Shown here: piece after piece, positions 10,064-20,100 of the stretch
Layout of the letters: the number at the start of each line of letters is the position of its first letter
Position numbering within the stretch: position 1 is the first letter of the stretch
From: Cylicocyclus nassatus
Lineage: Eukaryota; Nematoda; Chromadorea; Rhabditida; Strongylidae
Length of the DNA: 64,000 nucleotides
Direction: 5' to 3'
NCBI GenBank assembly: GCA_958299035.1
Contig: CATQJL010000316.1
Span: 11,068,347 to 11,132,346 of the forward strand
The notes under the pieces: model-generated
Told to the model about the DNA's origin: nothing
The model's database searches: none
What the model saw: only the letters and a program-made list of their open reading frames with translations
Program-made: the position numbers and the translations under genes

Positions 10064-10071
10064 TATAAATA
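10064..10071 (+). promoter_or_regulatory. TATA-like box in the element 3' region
   Basis: TATAAATA lies 37 bp after the endonuclease stop and about 200 bp before the right terminal repeat. In a head-to-tail tandem it would be placed to transcribe the next copy. The inverted partner copy carries the same box pointing away (minus strand, near 6805). Confidence 0.45.
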
Positions 10072-10145
10072 GTGGTATAGCAGTACACAGTAACGGCGCT
10101 ATCCATTAGGTGGTCTGCTCTTAGTCTCCATTGCTGGCTATTGAG

Positions 10146-10264
10146 GTAAGCATTAGCCTAGTTACGGTCTCTGTCTTCATCTTGCAACTACCATGTGTTG
10201 AACAGTATCTGTTAGGTGACTGAGTGCTTACAAGAACAGTTTCGCATAGTTTTTGATCTTTCAG
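10146..10264 (+). other. Possible 119-nt intron before the right terminal repeat
   Basis: GAG/GTAAGC at 10145-10151 is a good 5' splice site and GATCTTTCAG ending at 10264 is a good nematode 3' splice site. The left terminal repeat begins only 4 nt downstream of the equivalent acceptor position. An intron in the 5' leader is known for Penelope of Drosophila virilis; here it is a prediction from sequence only. Confidence 0.4.
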
Positions 10265-10268
10265 GCTC

Positions 10269-10406
10269 CGAAGAAGGAGTTGTACTCCGAAACGTTAGCC
10301 GAGAAATAAAGATCGATACCAATCTTGGCCACTGCTCAAATATCATACCAAAGTTATATGGACGATGCCAAGATTAATTGACAATCGAGCTCTAAGCGTT
10401 ATTGAA
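10269..10406 (+). repeat. Right terminal repeat (pLTR) of the Penelope-like element
   Basis: Direct copy of 7218-7355, including the ATG and first codons of the ORF. It is followed by AA and the 12-bp target duplication at 10409-10420. Confidence 0.9.
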
Positions 10407-10600
10407 AATGCTTGAAATAATTTCCGAAGAAACGTTTACAAGAACGTACGGAGCCTATTAGTAAAATTTGCAGCTTTTTTCGAAATTTCCAGCTCTTTTG
10501 CAAACTTTTCATGTGGCAAGATCTATTTTCAACGTTGCATCATCCTCTTTATCATCCCTACCGTAAATTCAAGAAAGCCTCTTTTTACACCTTTTAGATA

Positions 10601-10756
10601 TAGGCTGCTGCATGACGAAGCCGCAGTATCTTTGCGGGCGAACGCGGCTTCATTAGCCGCAGAGGGATGAGGCGCAGGAGTTACAACGTGAAGATACGCG
10701 CGTATCGCTTTCGCGCCCGCTCAACTATTACTGCTTGCCTTCGTCATGCAGTAGCC
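10601..10756. mobile_element. Small foldback MITE
   Basis: The ends are TAGGCTGCTGCATGACGAAG and the inverse CTTCGTCATGCAGTAGCC. It is GC-richer than its surroundings and has a CGCG-rich centre. Copy B has no insertion here (ACATATCTTCG near 60235), which confirms that this and the next element are additions. Confidence 0.75.
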
Positions 10757-10760
10757 TTAA

Positions 10761-11188
10761 AGGCAGTGTCCCACCAGAACTGGGGGTATCTGGCTCCTGT
10801 AGTCATGTAATAGTAGACCCTCTACCTAATCGATGTCTGAAGTTCGGAGCGAAAAAGGGGGTCCACCAAGCCTAAAATTTGCTTCGAAAGTGGGCCGAAT
10901 TTTACGGTAGGCTCGGGCGATTACGAGGTGGATGCAAGGTAGAGAGGCAGAGTTGTTGCGGGTCCCTGCGCTCATGACTGTGTGCGCTATGCGCACTCTA
11001 GCCTTGCAATCGATATTGCTGTGTGGGCGGCATTCGGCCCTACCGTAAGATTCGGCCCACTTTCGGTGCAGATTTTAGGCTTGGTAGACCCCCTTTTTCG
11101 CTCCGAACTTTAAACATCGATTAGGTAGGGGGTCTACTATTACATGACTACGGGAGCCAGATACCCCCAGTCTGGTGGGACACTGCCT
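10761..11188. mobile_element. MITE with TTAA duplication, AGGCAGTGTCC ends
   Basis: TTAA at 10757-10760 and 11189-11192 flanks 428 bp with terminal inverted repeats of roughly 170 bp starting AGGCAGTGTCCCACCAGAAC. The outer 13 bp match the 3304-3755 element but the inside differs, so these are related subfamilies. It landed at the very edge of the 10601-10756 element. Confidence 0.85.
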
Positions 11189-11860
11189 TTAATCTTCGCT
11201 AATCTAGAGACACAGGTCCATGTAAAGATTGTCTGAAACCCCACTGCTATTAAGAGAGGGTCAAATGAGTACCAGAGAAGAAAAGGATATGTAAACTTAA
11301 TGGCAATAGCAAAATAAATTGTTGAAAAACGCGTAAGAATGCCACAATAAGTTCGGAGCTATTTTTGCGGTATTTCAAATCGGTTTTTTGCTCCGAGAGC
11401 AAGTTTACAACTCGAGGGATCTTGATTCCAACTTTCACGTTAACGACATCGCACGAAGAAAAGTTGAATTCTTTTTCATGGTTGTATTAAGGGCAACCAT
11501 GTTTCGGGAGTCGCAATTGTCAAGAAGAAGATAAACATGAAAACATGAGTGTCATGAGTGTGAAACTCACGACTGTGAAATGATCACGTAAATAAGGTAT
11601 CTTTTATAATCGAATCTAGAGAAGATCAGAAGTGTACGATTTATGGAAATCGTAGCTAGTAGAGATAGACAAGTTGTACAAACAGGTGTTATTAAATTCA
11701 CATACTTTTTGAAAGAATGGAAACTGCTGAAACCGTTCTCAGGGCTAGCGCAATAAAAATCAAAGATTCCTTCATAACTTCACTCATTTCTTGAGAGACT
11801 TATCCTCTCTCATAATCAATTCTTTCTCTCTTTATTGCAGCAGTAGTGCCTGATCTATTG

Positions 11861-12712
11861 AATCGTTCCATAAGTTCCTAGCTTTTATTTTCGTCTTATA
11901 TCTTTAAGGAACGCTTGATTTGTGACAAAACGCGTTTATCATTGAATAGAGCTTATGATGCTCTCTAACATGTATCTTCTATTATCGGTAGAAAGCTGAT
12001 CAACTCGGATCTCTTAATTTTCAAAGAAGGAAAAAGAAGAAGGCAAAGATGAGCAAATTCGAAATCTGTGCATTTTCTCTAAAAAGAACCGTTTTTGCAT
12101 AAAATTTTTGCCGATCATAGAACTTGGCGTTCGGGCATCAGTATGAAACAAAAAGGACTAGATTGAATCAAAAGATTAGGGGCTGAGCAGGTGTCCTTGA
12201 ATAAGACTTTCGGGGACGAGCAGGACGTGCTGCGTTGAAAATCGGTAGACAAGAGTAGACAAGAAGACGACGGTCGACCATACCGTAAGCAACTAACTGA
12301 ACCGTTTGGACCAAATTCTAGCGCAAAAGAGGCCAATAGACTGATCCAGTGAGCTCATCTGCAGGACGAAACATTACCTCATACGGCAATCGTCGTCAAA
12401 AATGTCCTGCAGGATTTGACAGGAAGATTCTTTACTACCCAAGGTACTTTCTGAATCTGGCTCGCTTTATCAATAATCATTTCTCAGCTCTCTCGCAAAT
12501 CTTAAATGTCAATATCAGTGAGTAATTTGAGCACTAGTCAGATAACTTTTTTGAAACCCGGCGCGTGTCGTTCGAAAAAACTGAGTTGAGAAGTCAACAG
12601 GAATATGGCAAAAGGTCGTGTGTTACATACAAGATTTTACCATTGACTGATTTCTGTTGAAAATTGATGGTTTTGTTCGCTTATAAAAGCGGTACGAAGT
12701 TATGGAACGACC
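11861..12712. mobile_element. Mariner-type non-autonomous element
   Basis: The right end is TGGAACGACC followed by TA, and the left end is the decayed match AATCGTTCCATAAGTTCCTA. The interval is absent from copy B (near 60870), which supports insertion. Its ends resemble those of 63029-63950. No transposase frame survives. Confidence 0.6.
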
Positions 12713-14883
12713 TAATACATTTGAAAATAAACTATTATATTATCAGAGTACCATGATATACTCCAATAACAAGTGAATGGAAACAGGGTGGTAAGGATAT
12801 CCGCTGGGAGTGTTTGATTGAGCAATCTTCTAAAGATAAAAGCAGTGGTTTAGACGCTGATCAGAGACTATGTTAACTTCCAACATTTGTCAACTTTTTC
12901 TAAAATTCCTCTTGCACTCACTTGTCGATCGTAACATCGTAGCGCTGAAAGCTGGAATTTCTGGTTGCCTTTTTGAAAGCACAAATAATACTGTCACAAT
13001 GATGTAAGACATTTGAATTTCTTGAAAGCTGCCCTTACCACAATAACATTCGATGCAGGACGTTGTTGTGATACTCCTTTGGCACAAACATCAAAGCATT
13101 CTATTACAACAAGTCACAGAATTTCGCTGTTAGTTCGGAAATCTCTGTTTCGAGAGGGTGATAGCTGTTTACTAAGTAAATCTATATGCACAGTATACTC
13201 GGGGACATTCGAAATTTTCATAGAAGGAGTGAATATGGAATAGATTCGAAAGTTAAAGATATCAAATTGACTGATAAGGGAATACCGAATTGATATCAAA
13301 AGCCAGAAATTTCGTGTGAACGAATATCGATAATATTCGAATATTGGAAGTCAAATTTGAATAAATATCGAATAAATTATTCGAATCTCTGGATTGACCA
13401 TGTCTGAAAGTTGCTACATTCCCTCTCGGTCAAGATGGCTCTAGCCAAACTCGAATATGATACTAATTTCATTCTAATACGAATTCAAATAAAACATTCG
13501 ATTAAAACATTCAAATAGTATTCGCTCAAAACCTCGACATCCAATGACTCAAGTTCTCGAATTTTACTCGAAACTCCGTCTTTGGATTATTTGAGTTCTC
13601 AATTTTTATTCGATCTCCCTTTTTTGATTGTATAAGTTTTCGAACACTGTTCGCAAAAATCAAGAAAAACTTGGGATGCAGTAGTTTTCGTGCTTGTTTG
13701 CATAAAAACATGATTTACCTTTATGAAAAACATGGTTTCATTCGGGATTTTGGAACGCTGTTATGTGGAATTGGAGTGAGCGTAAATTTCGTATAGCAAC
13801 CTGTAACAAGCAAATCAAAGTAAGTCGTCCCATGTGCTTGTGACTTTGAAGGATTGTTATTGCTAGAACAATGCACAGTTAAAATTACCTAATCAGGTAA
13901 GAAGGAACAGTTTTACTTAGACTCAAGAATTTTGTAATCATAACCACACCACAACCTTAAGCAATCACACATCGTAAGAAAGCTTTCGCCGTTTTTACTC
14001 GTTAATAAACGTTCGAACAAAAATAGACAAGCATTGGCTCTACATCAAACGCGCTCTTCCTTCTATTTCCAGCAATAAAAACTGATCTTGTTTGGTGGCA
14101 GCTCCATTTACTGGATGTCTTTATTTGAATTTATCTTGCCTAAATTTTGTACTTCTTGTTGCTGTGACCTTGAGTCGCTGTTCTAACTCTTCAGAGTGGT
14201 TGCAAGGCAAGCAGATAGTTCAAACAATAGCGATACTTATTCAGATGTCTCTAATTGTTCTTTGTGGCCTTTCTTAATGATTTCTAACCAGCCAAATATC
14301 ATAGGCGATCTCCGTATATCACACTGGGATGCTGGCCCAGCTACCTTTCGATGAAATGGATGCGTCGATTGTGCTCATAGTATTTGTCTATCATTATTCT
14401 ATGTCACCGGCATGAACTTTGGGACCTTCTGAGGCTAAAAGTAGTACACAAGTTAAACAATATATAGTTTATTAGATTGAGACGTGCCAACATGCTTATG
14501 ATCACTCGCCAATTTTGAAGGGCAAACCGTGGACGGAGGCAGCATGCGTTTGGTGCAGCTTTTCTCCATATTCGAGTTCCTGGCTTTGTCAGTAGAATTT
14601 TTTGAACATTTGCAAAAGTTTTCACTACAAATCTGTTAAAACAGCGATTTTCAACGATATCTGTATCGGCTTCCAAAAAAGATTAGTTGGTCCAGAAATG
14701 GATCAGCTCTAGCTCGTACGGTCACATCCATAATTTCAGATTCACTAGCATAAAATTGGTATGATTTAAAAATTAATTTCTCGATTCAAAATCTGCTTTA
14801 TACTTTGGTCGCTATCTCATCTTTGATTAAAGCAAGGAATCACAGAGTTAAAGAAGCTATACGTAGCAAAACACTAGGCACAA
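12713..14883. other. Non-coding part of duplication A and unique flank
   Basis: To about 14120 this matches 60885-63020. It includes a TATTCGAAT-rich, low-complexity part near 13250-13620 shared with 61370-61760. From 14120 to 14883 I recognise nothing; a 90-codon minus frame at 14404-14676 has no identifiable domain. Confidence 0.5.
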
Positions 14884-15095
14884 TGCAGCCCCTAACTCGC
14901 GTAAAAAAACTCCAGGCGATGGATTTTTCCGCCGCGACAGATAAACCAACAAAAAAACGTCGGAAGCTCGTAGAATCTTTGAGACTGGGTTTTTTTGCTA
15001 ATCTTAGATTTTTGGAAAGTTCAGAAAAAGGCGATTCTAAAAACGAAAAAATTTTCTCATATTTCCTCAACTGCTTCAGTGGTACGGCGACGGAT

Positions 15096-15490
15096 TGATC
15101 TGCGACGAAAACGTCGCAGGCTCATAACCTTATTGAAAATGAGTTTTTTCAAGTTTTAGTTTCATATTCGGATCACCATTGGAATGACGGCTATAAGAAT
15201 GTAAATTTGTTCAAAAAACTTTTCCTGAATCGTTTTAGAGTAGTCGCGACGAAAAGCTTGTGTGCAAAACCGTCGCAAAGAAATAACTTTTTCTAAATCA
15301 AAGTTGATGAAATTTTAATTTCACTACCACCATGACTAGAAACCACTGATTTCAGCAACATAACAAATTTACAAAATAAAGTGCATAGACCAATTTGCTA
15401 AAAGTCGACGGTTTCGATGCAACAAATCCGTCGCTGCCGAAAATTCGACGGCTACACCGCGACAGATACGTCGCACCGTCATAACTCTGC
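15096..15490 (+). repeat. Diverged repeat units with GCGAC...GTCGCA...ATAAC motif
   Basis: The motif GCGAC, 5-25 nt, GTCGCA, then ATAAC, then AATTTCA-like and a CAC/CCA block recurs near 15098, 15247 and 15458, a spacing of 150-210 bp. It looks like an old tandem duplication inside the inverted-repeat element. Confidence 0.45.
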
Positions 15491-16361
15491 GTATAGACAG
15501 AAATTTCATGATTTAAATTGAATATGGGAAACTTGAGCATCACTGAGTAACTGTCTACTCTCTTTCTTTTTTTCCCCAATTTTTAAATGAAAAATAGTCA
15601 TCAGTGATATTTGTGAAATTGAGTGAAAGCTGCGAAGTTTGAGAAGCAGTGAAGGAATTCACTGCTTAGAAATCTCCTAATCATTCTTTAATTATGAATC
15701 TACAAGAAGTGCTTCATAAGTTTCAGAAGAGAACAGCTGACTGTGAGTTCGATAAAGATATGGGTCTCTAAATTGAGGTTGGCGGCCTAAAATTGCAAAT
15801 TGGCCTTGATTAAAGGAGCGTAAGTCGAGAAACTATCATTCCAGACCTATGAAAAACCGAGTAGTGGTAGAACAAGCCACAGCGAAAAAAATATCGTTGA
15901 GCAATGAGTTCTTGTCGAGAGAAGTCAGTGGAAAAATTTGGTCAAAATTGTCGAATTTCAACTGAATTTTCCGAGGTAGTTTCAAAATGCCTAAATGCTC
16001 GTAAATTTGTTATTTTCTGAACCACGACGAGATGAGCATTCTAAAAATGTAGGTATCTGTTCAGGAAATGAACAAATAAAAACCACTCACGAATTACATT
16101 CTATAATTTAAGAGAGTTGAGTGCAGCTGAACCTAAAATGTGCACTTTTTTCTTTTTCGGGAAATCTACAGATTTCATATGTGCAGTTGAAGAAATTAGA
16201 CATGGAAATGCTAAAATTGGAAAAGAGGCTGATCGTATGAGTTTCTGACAGTGTTCTGACAAAAAAAGTTTCTCTTCGCGACTATTCTAAAACGATTCAG
16301 GAAAAGTTTTCTTTAAACAAATTTACATTTTTTAGCCGAATTTCAATGGTATTCCGAATAT

Positions 16362-17707
16362 TTATTTATTTATTTATTTATTTATTTGAATACGCCACAG
16401 GCGCGCCATAGTGTCGGGTTAGTAACCAACAGATTCTTGAAAACAAAAAATCAGTGTTAGAAATACACAAACACAGAGACAAGAAAGGCTTAACGCAGAA
16501 AAATAAAATAGCTTTTTTGAGACCATTCGCCAGTCTAAGTTCCCACTAATGAGTGATAAAACACAAGGACTAACTATTAGAAGCGCTGCCATAAAGGATA
16601 TTCATATGAGTCTGCGCATGACACCCTCGCTGACCAGCAAGCGACCAACATTCAAGGAGTATGACGGAGACTATGAAAAGGGGATGCTAGCGCAACAAAC
16701 TAGGCAACCCTAGTGCAACCGAACATACTGGATGAGCCACAAACTCAATAGGAAAACTGGAAATATGCTAGGTAAAAAATATATTCGAGCAGTCTCCTTA
16801 GGTTAGCCTTATGTACCAGGAAGAAAAGAAAAATTAGACCCAGAACGACAAATATGTCTCAGTCGAATTGAACTGACACATCATCAACCAAAGATCAAAA
16901 CAATACAAAACGACATCTATTTTACACTCTTACAAAAAGTAGTACAGGCAAATAAAAGAAGAAGCTGGAACTCGATCATGCGTTGTCAACAAATACTGGA
17001 CGACACAACTTGAGTCCGCCGAGAAGCGGGATCTAAAAAGAAAACCGAGAAAAACAACTACAAACTTAAGAGAAAGCTAAACTCCCAAGCTTATCGCAGA
17101 TGAAAAAGACGTGGCAAGAAAGAAGCTGTAAAGCAGTCAGCCGAATTTAACCATTTTCTGAAAAAAAGAGGAGAAAAAAAATGGATTGAAATAAACGCAA
17201 CACACATCTTGTAAAAGAGACCCTACATCTAAAAGAATTCAGACTCGTCAATGCCTAACAAACTCAAAAAGTCGCATTCCAAAAGCTTTTTTCTGAATAA
17301 TTTTGAGTTAACAGAAGAGATGACAGAGTCAGGCAATTTCTGCATCCAACGTGCAGTACGGACAAAAAAGGAGTTATAAAAAAGCTTGTTCAATTTTGTT
17401 GATCCTAGTGAATCAGCACAGTAAAAATTAAACCTACCTGTACGTCCGTGGTAAGGCTTCCAAACCCAGAATTCACTAGGCAAAAGCTTAGTCTCAAGAC
17501 GTAATATTTGGAAGGCAAGTACTAGATCAGCAACAACCCTTCGGTAAAGCAGGCTATGAAGCTTGAAGCGGGCCAACCTACTTCTGTAGGACGGGAGGGC
17601 AGCTGGGTAATGTAATCGTCGTTAGGCACAAGTCTATAGAAAAGGATACGAGTAAAAGTCATCTGAACTCTTTCCAAAGTCAAGATATCCTTCTTTATAT
17701 ATGGACT
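16362..17707 (-). mobile_element. 5'-truncated CR1/Jockey-type LINE fragment
   Basis: The frame 17576-17229 on the minus strand aligns with the C-terminal tail of the two larger LINEs here: RRVVADLVLAFQILRLETKL, FWVWKPYHGRTGRFNFY and ARWMQKLP. Its 3' end is a (TAAA)n tract at 16362-16385. AATAT at 16357-16361 and 17708-17712 is a likely target duplication. RT and endonuclease are absent. Confidence 0.8.
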
Positions 17708-17998
17708 AATATGAAAGTAAAACGAAAAAATTCATTTCCAATAAAGTTATGAGCCTGCAACGTTTTCGTCGCAGATCAATCCGTCGCCGTACCACTGAAG
17801 CAGTTGAGGAAATGTGTTTTGAGAAAATTTTTTCGTTTTCAGAATCGCCTTTTTCTGAACTTTCCAAAAATCTCCTAAGATTTGCAAAAAACCCAGTCTG
17901 AAAGATTCTACGAGCTTCCGACGATTTTTTGTTGATTTATCTGCCGCGGCGGAAAAATCCATCGCCTGGCGTTTTTTTCACGCGAGTTAGGGGTGCGT

Positions 17999-18316
17999 TG
18001 TAAGTGGCTCTTCTTCAGCCAAACTGCATTGTTGTCAACCATGACTAAACGCAAATCTGTTGAACTGTGCTGAAATTACTTTTATTTGGCATGTGATCTA
18101 CTGTGATCTACTTTTAGGTGATGGTTGTTACTCGTGTCGGGAACTCCCGCTTAATCATATATGTAAATGTATGAATGAATATGTGTGATAAGTGATGCTT
18201 TATAACATGTGCCAAATTTGTTGGAACCTACTTTTACTATATTATTACTGGCTGTCAGAATATTTTTCGGAACATGTTTATTCCAAAATGTGCATGTGAG
18301 CGGTGATGATACACCA
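17999..18316. other. 3' flank of the secreted-protein gene
   Basis: No gene was recognised. It contains the downstream region of the minus-strand gene ending at 18317; a polyadenylation signal is not obvious. Confidence 0.3.
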
Positions 18317-20058
18317 TTACAAGGCTTCTGTTGAAATACCGCCGTTCAAGCCCTGATGGTTTTCTCCTTTGTCCTTGATAACTGGAGTCGGTCCGCCTGC
18401 CTTATGCATTTCAGAATCCGGTTCGCCTGGTTCACCTTTTTCGGTAGGCGAGGAGTAATGGCTACCTGTTTCTATTCCGAGGGAACCGGTAAGTGGACTC
18501 TGTTGGTCTAGTTCTCCTTCCTCGGGGGGTCTGGCAGGTAAGCTCTGGTTAAGTGGTCCACTCTCCTCAGGGCCGGTAGGTGACCTCAGTCCGAGTTGTC
18601 CATTCTCCTCGGTAATACCGCCAGATGGTCCCTTTTCGAGTGATTCTTCCTCCTTAGGTGGGGTCCGTACGCTTTCTCTATCTCCGGGCGAATTGATAGG
18701 TAGGCTGTGCTTGGGAGGTTCTCTCTCCGCAGAGGGAGGGGCAAGTGCAACTGACTCTGCTCCAGCGGTAGGCGGAGGAACGCGGCTTTCTTCCTGCTCG
18801 GGGGCCTTTCGGCCGGTTTTCTGTGTACTACACTTTTCCTTGTTTCTCTTCTTGGCGTTCACATAATAAGCAGCACACGTGACTTTGCTATTTCCCGCAT
18901 TGGCGCAACCAAGAAAAAAGTATATGGTCTCTCCTCGTTTTCTGTGCTGAAATAAAATGATGTTTCCGTCCATAATCAGATTACAGCATTCGGATCTGTT
19001 GAATTCAAGCGAAAAAGTTTGGTGTAACGTAGATTTTTAAGCAGATTGAAAAACTGGTTTGGACGCGCATTGGAATAGCATTGACCGTGCAATACACAAA
19101 AATTAGGAGTGTTTATGGCTGGCTGTGAAGACGAGCAGAGTTCCAGGCGTGCATCGCATAGCCCCTGAAGTTGATGAAAAACTCAACCATGATTAAGCAT
19201 TTTGCTCACGTCAAAACGGTGCTAACTCAAGCGGAAGGGTATAGTAATTTGTAAGGAAGTATATCAGAATTGTTTTCTAATTACCGCTTTCGTCGCCTCC
19301 TCCATTTCGTTTTTGATGGCGTCGGCAAACCTTTGTAAGTCTTGTCGAGATCTGTATAATTGCACAAAATCATTGGAGAAGTCGTTTTGAGAACTTACTT
19401 GTAAGTCACTGTGAAATATGTGAAACCACAACCTTTCGGAATTTTCACTTGATTGTTCAAAGCGCAGGCGACATGTTTTAACGGATATGAAGGAGTCTAA
19501 AGCAAGGTATAGTTTGAGTTAAGTATCGATCTCAGCGAGTTTTCGGTGTAAAAACTGAAAGATCAAGGTTCCTTGATTCTAGCTTTATATGGTTTCCATT
19601 TCTACTCCTACTTGCTTATTCGTAAGAAATTAAATCGAGACGTCTGTTGTTCGATGTTTCATCGCATATATTTTTCTCCGAATGGAATGGCAGCTAATGA
19701 AGTCAATTTATGCGTTCTAACGCATAAATTGACTTGATTAGCTACCATTCCATGCGATGTATTTACTCAAGTTATAACATCGTGTTACATCAGGCCAACC
19801 ATGTTTAGGCTTCCGTGGAGATAATCGTTGACAAGTGTCGCGTATGATCCTGATGATGCAAATGCGCCATCTCCATCTCTCTCGCCGAAGTGAGGGCATC
19901 TATAACGATGAAGGTAGTACGTGTAATCCAGATTTACGCATTGTTCGATCTTTTGTTTCGAGAGCACCGTCTCTGTCTGAACCTGAAGAAAAACCTATTA
20001 AAAGCGTGAGAATCATATTCTTCAGACTTACAAGGAATAAGAAAATGTAGAGGCGCAT
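18317..20058 (-). CDS. Predicted secreted protein, five-exon host gene candidate
   Basis: Proposed exons on the minus strand are 20058-20032, 19982-19800, 19496-19399, 19351-19285 and 18946-18317; the phases join into about 334 residues. Exon 1 (MRLYIFLFL) is the start of a likely signal peptide. Intron 1 (49 nt) has GTAAGT and TTCTTCAG, intron 3 has GTAAGTT and TTATACAG, and intron 4 ends TTTATTTCAG. The exon 2 donor (ATG/GTTGGC) is weak, and GTAAAT after residue 24 is an alternative. The middle has spaced cysteines: HVACALNN, KGCGFTYFTVTY, FLGCANAG and VTCAAYYV. The last 160 residues are Pro/Glu/Gly/Ser-rich and low in complexity. I do not recognise a family; it may be a nematode-specific secreted protein. 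A TATA box sits 39 nt before the ATG. Splice coherence across three phases supports a real gene, but expression is untested. Confidence 0.6.
19682..19753. repeat. Near-perfect 72-nt palindrome in an intron
   Basis: Two 35-nt arms with two mismatches and a 2-nt loop, reading GTCAATTTATGCGTT at the centre. It lies in predicted intron 2 of the secreted-protein gene. The tiny loop argues for a palindromic insertion over a microRNA precursor. Confidence 0.8.
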
Positions 20059-20088
20059 CGGTTTTTCTGCTTCTTGTGTACTCACGAG

Positions 20089-20097
20089 CCTTTTATA
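20089..20097 (-). promoter_or_regulatory. TATA box of the secreted-protein gene
   Basis: TATAAAAGG on the minus strand, 39 nt upstream of the ATG at 20058. This is a strong match to a core TATA box. Confidence 0.6.
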
Positions 20098-20100
20098 CAA

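Larger units (their letters stand above)
6290..14120. repeat. Segmental duplication copy A (partner 59795-63020)
   Basis: Blocks along this interval match 59795-63020 in the same order and orientation at moderate divergence. Examples are CTATCGCTATTCGT, ACGTTTACAAGAACGT, AAAGATATGTAAACTTAATG-like, CCTTTGG/ACACA and GGTTTCAT-CGGG. Copy A is longer because it gained the Penelope-like composite (6521-10408), two adjacent MITEs (10601-11188) and a mariner-type element (11861-12712). Copy B gained a TTAA MITE. No conserved reading frame is visible in the shared sequence, so its original nature (old element or host non-coding DNA) is unknown. Confidence 0.8.
14884..17998. mobile_element. Large inverted-repeat (foldback) element
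   Basis: The left arm (about 14884-15255) reappears inverted as the right arm (about 16262-16361 plus 17708-17998). The arms share CCCCTAACTCGCG, GGCGATGGATTTTTCCGCCG, GGTACGGCGACGGATTGATC and TTTTCCTGAATCGTTTTAGA. The right arm is split by a LINE fragment (16362-17707). Arm divergence is roughly a tenth by eye, so it is not recent. No transposase frame is seen. Open frames within the arms (for example 14805-15098) are by-products. Confidence 0.7.

Noticed and set aside
14805..15098. 97-codon plus frame and antisense partner
   Set aside because: It lies across the start and left arm of the foldback element, and its counterpart in the right arm (17747-17962) is broken, so coding conservation is not supported.
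19682..19753. microRNA precursor
   Set aside because: The loop is only 2 nt and the arms pair almost perfectly to the tip, unlike a typical precursor; kept as a palindrome.
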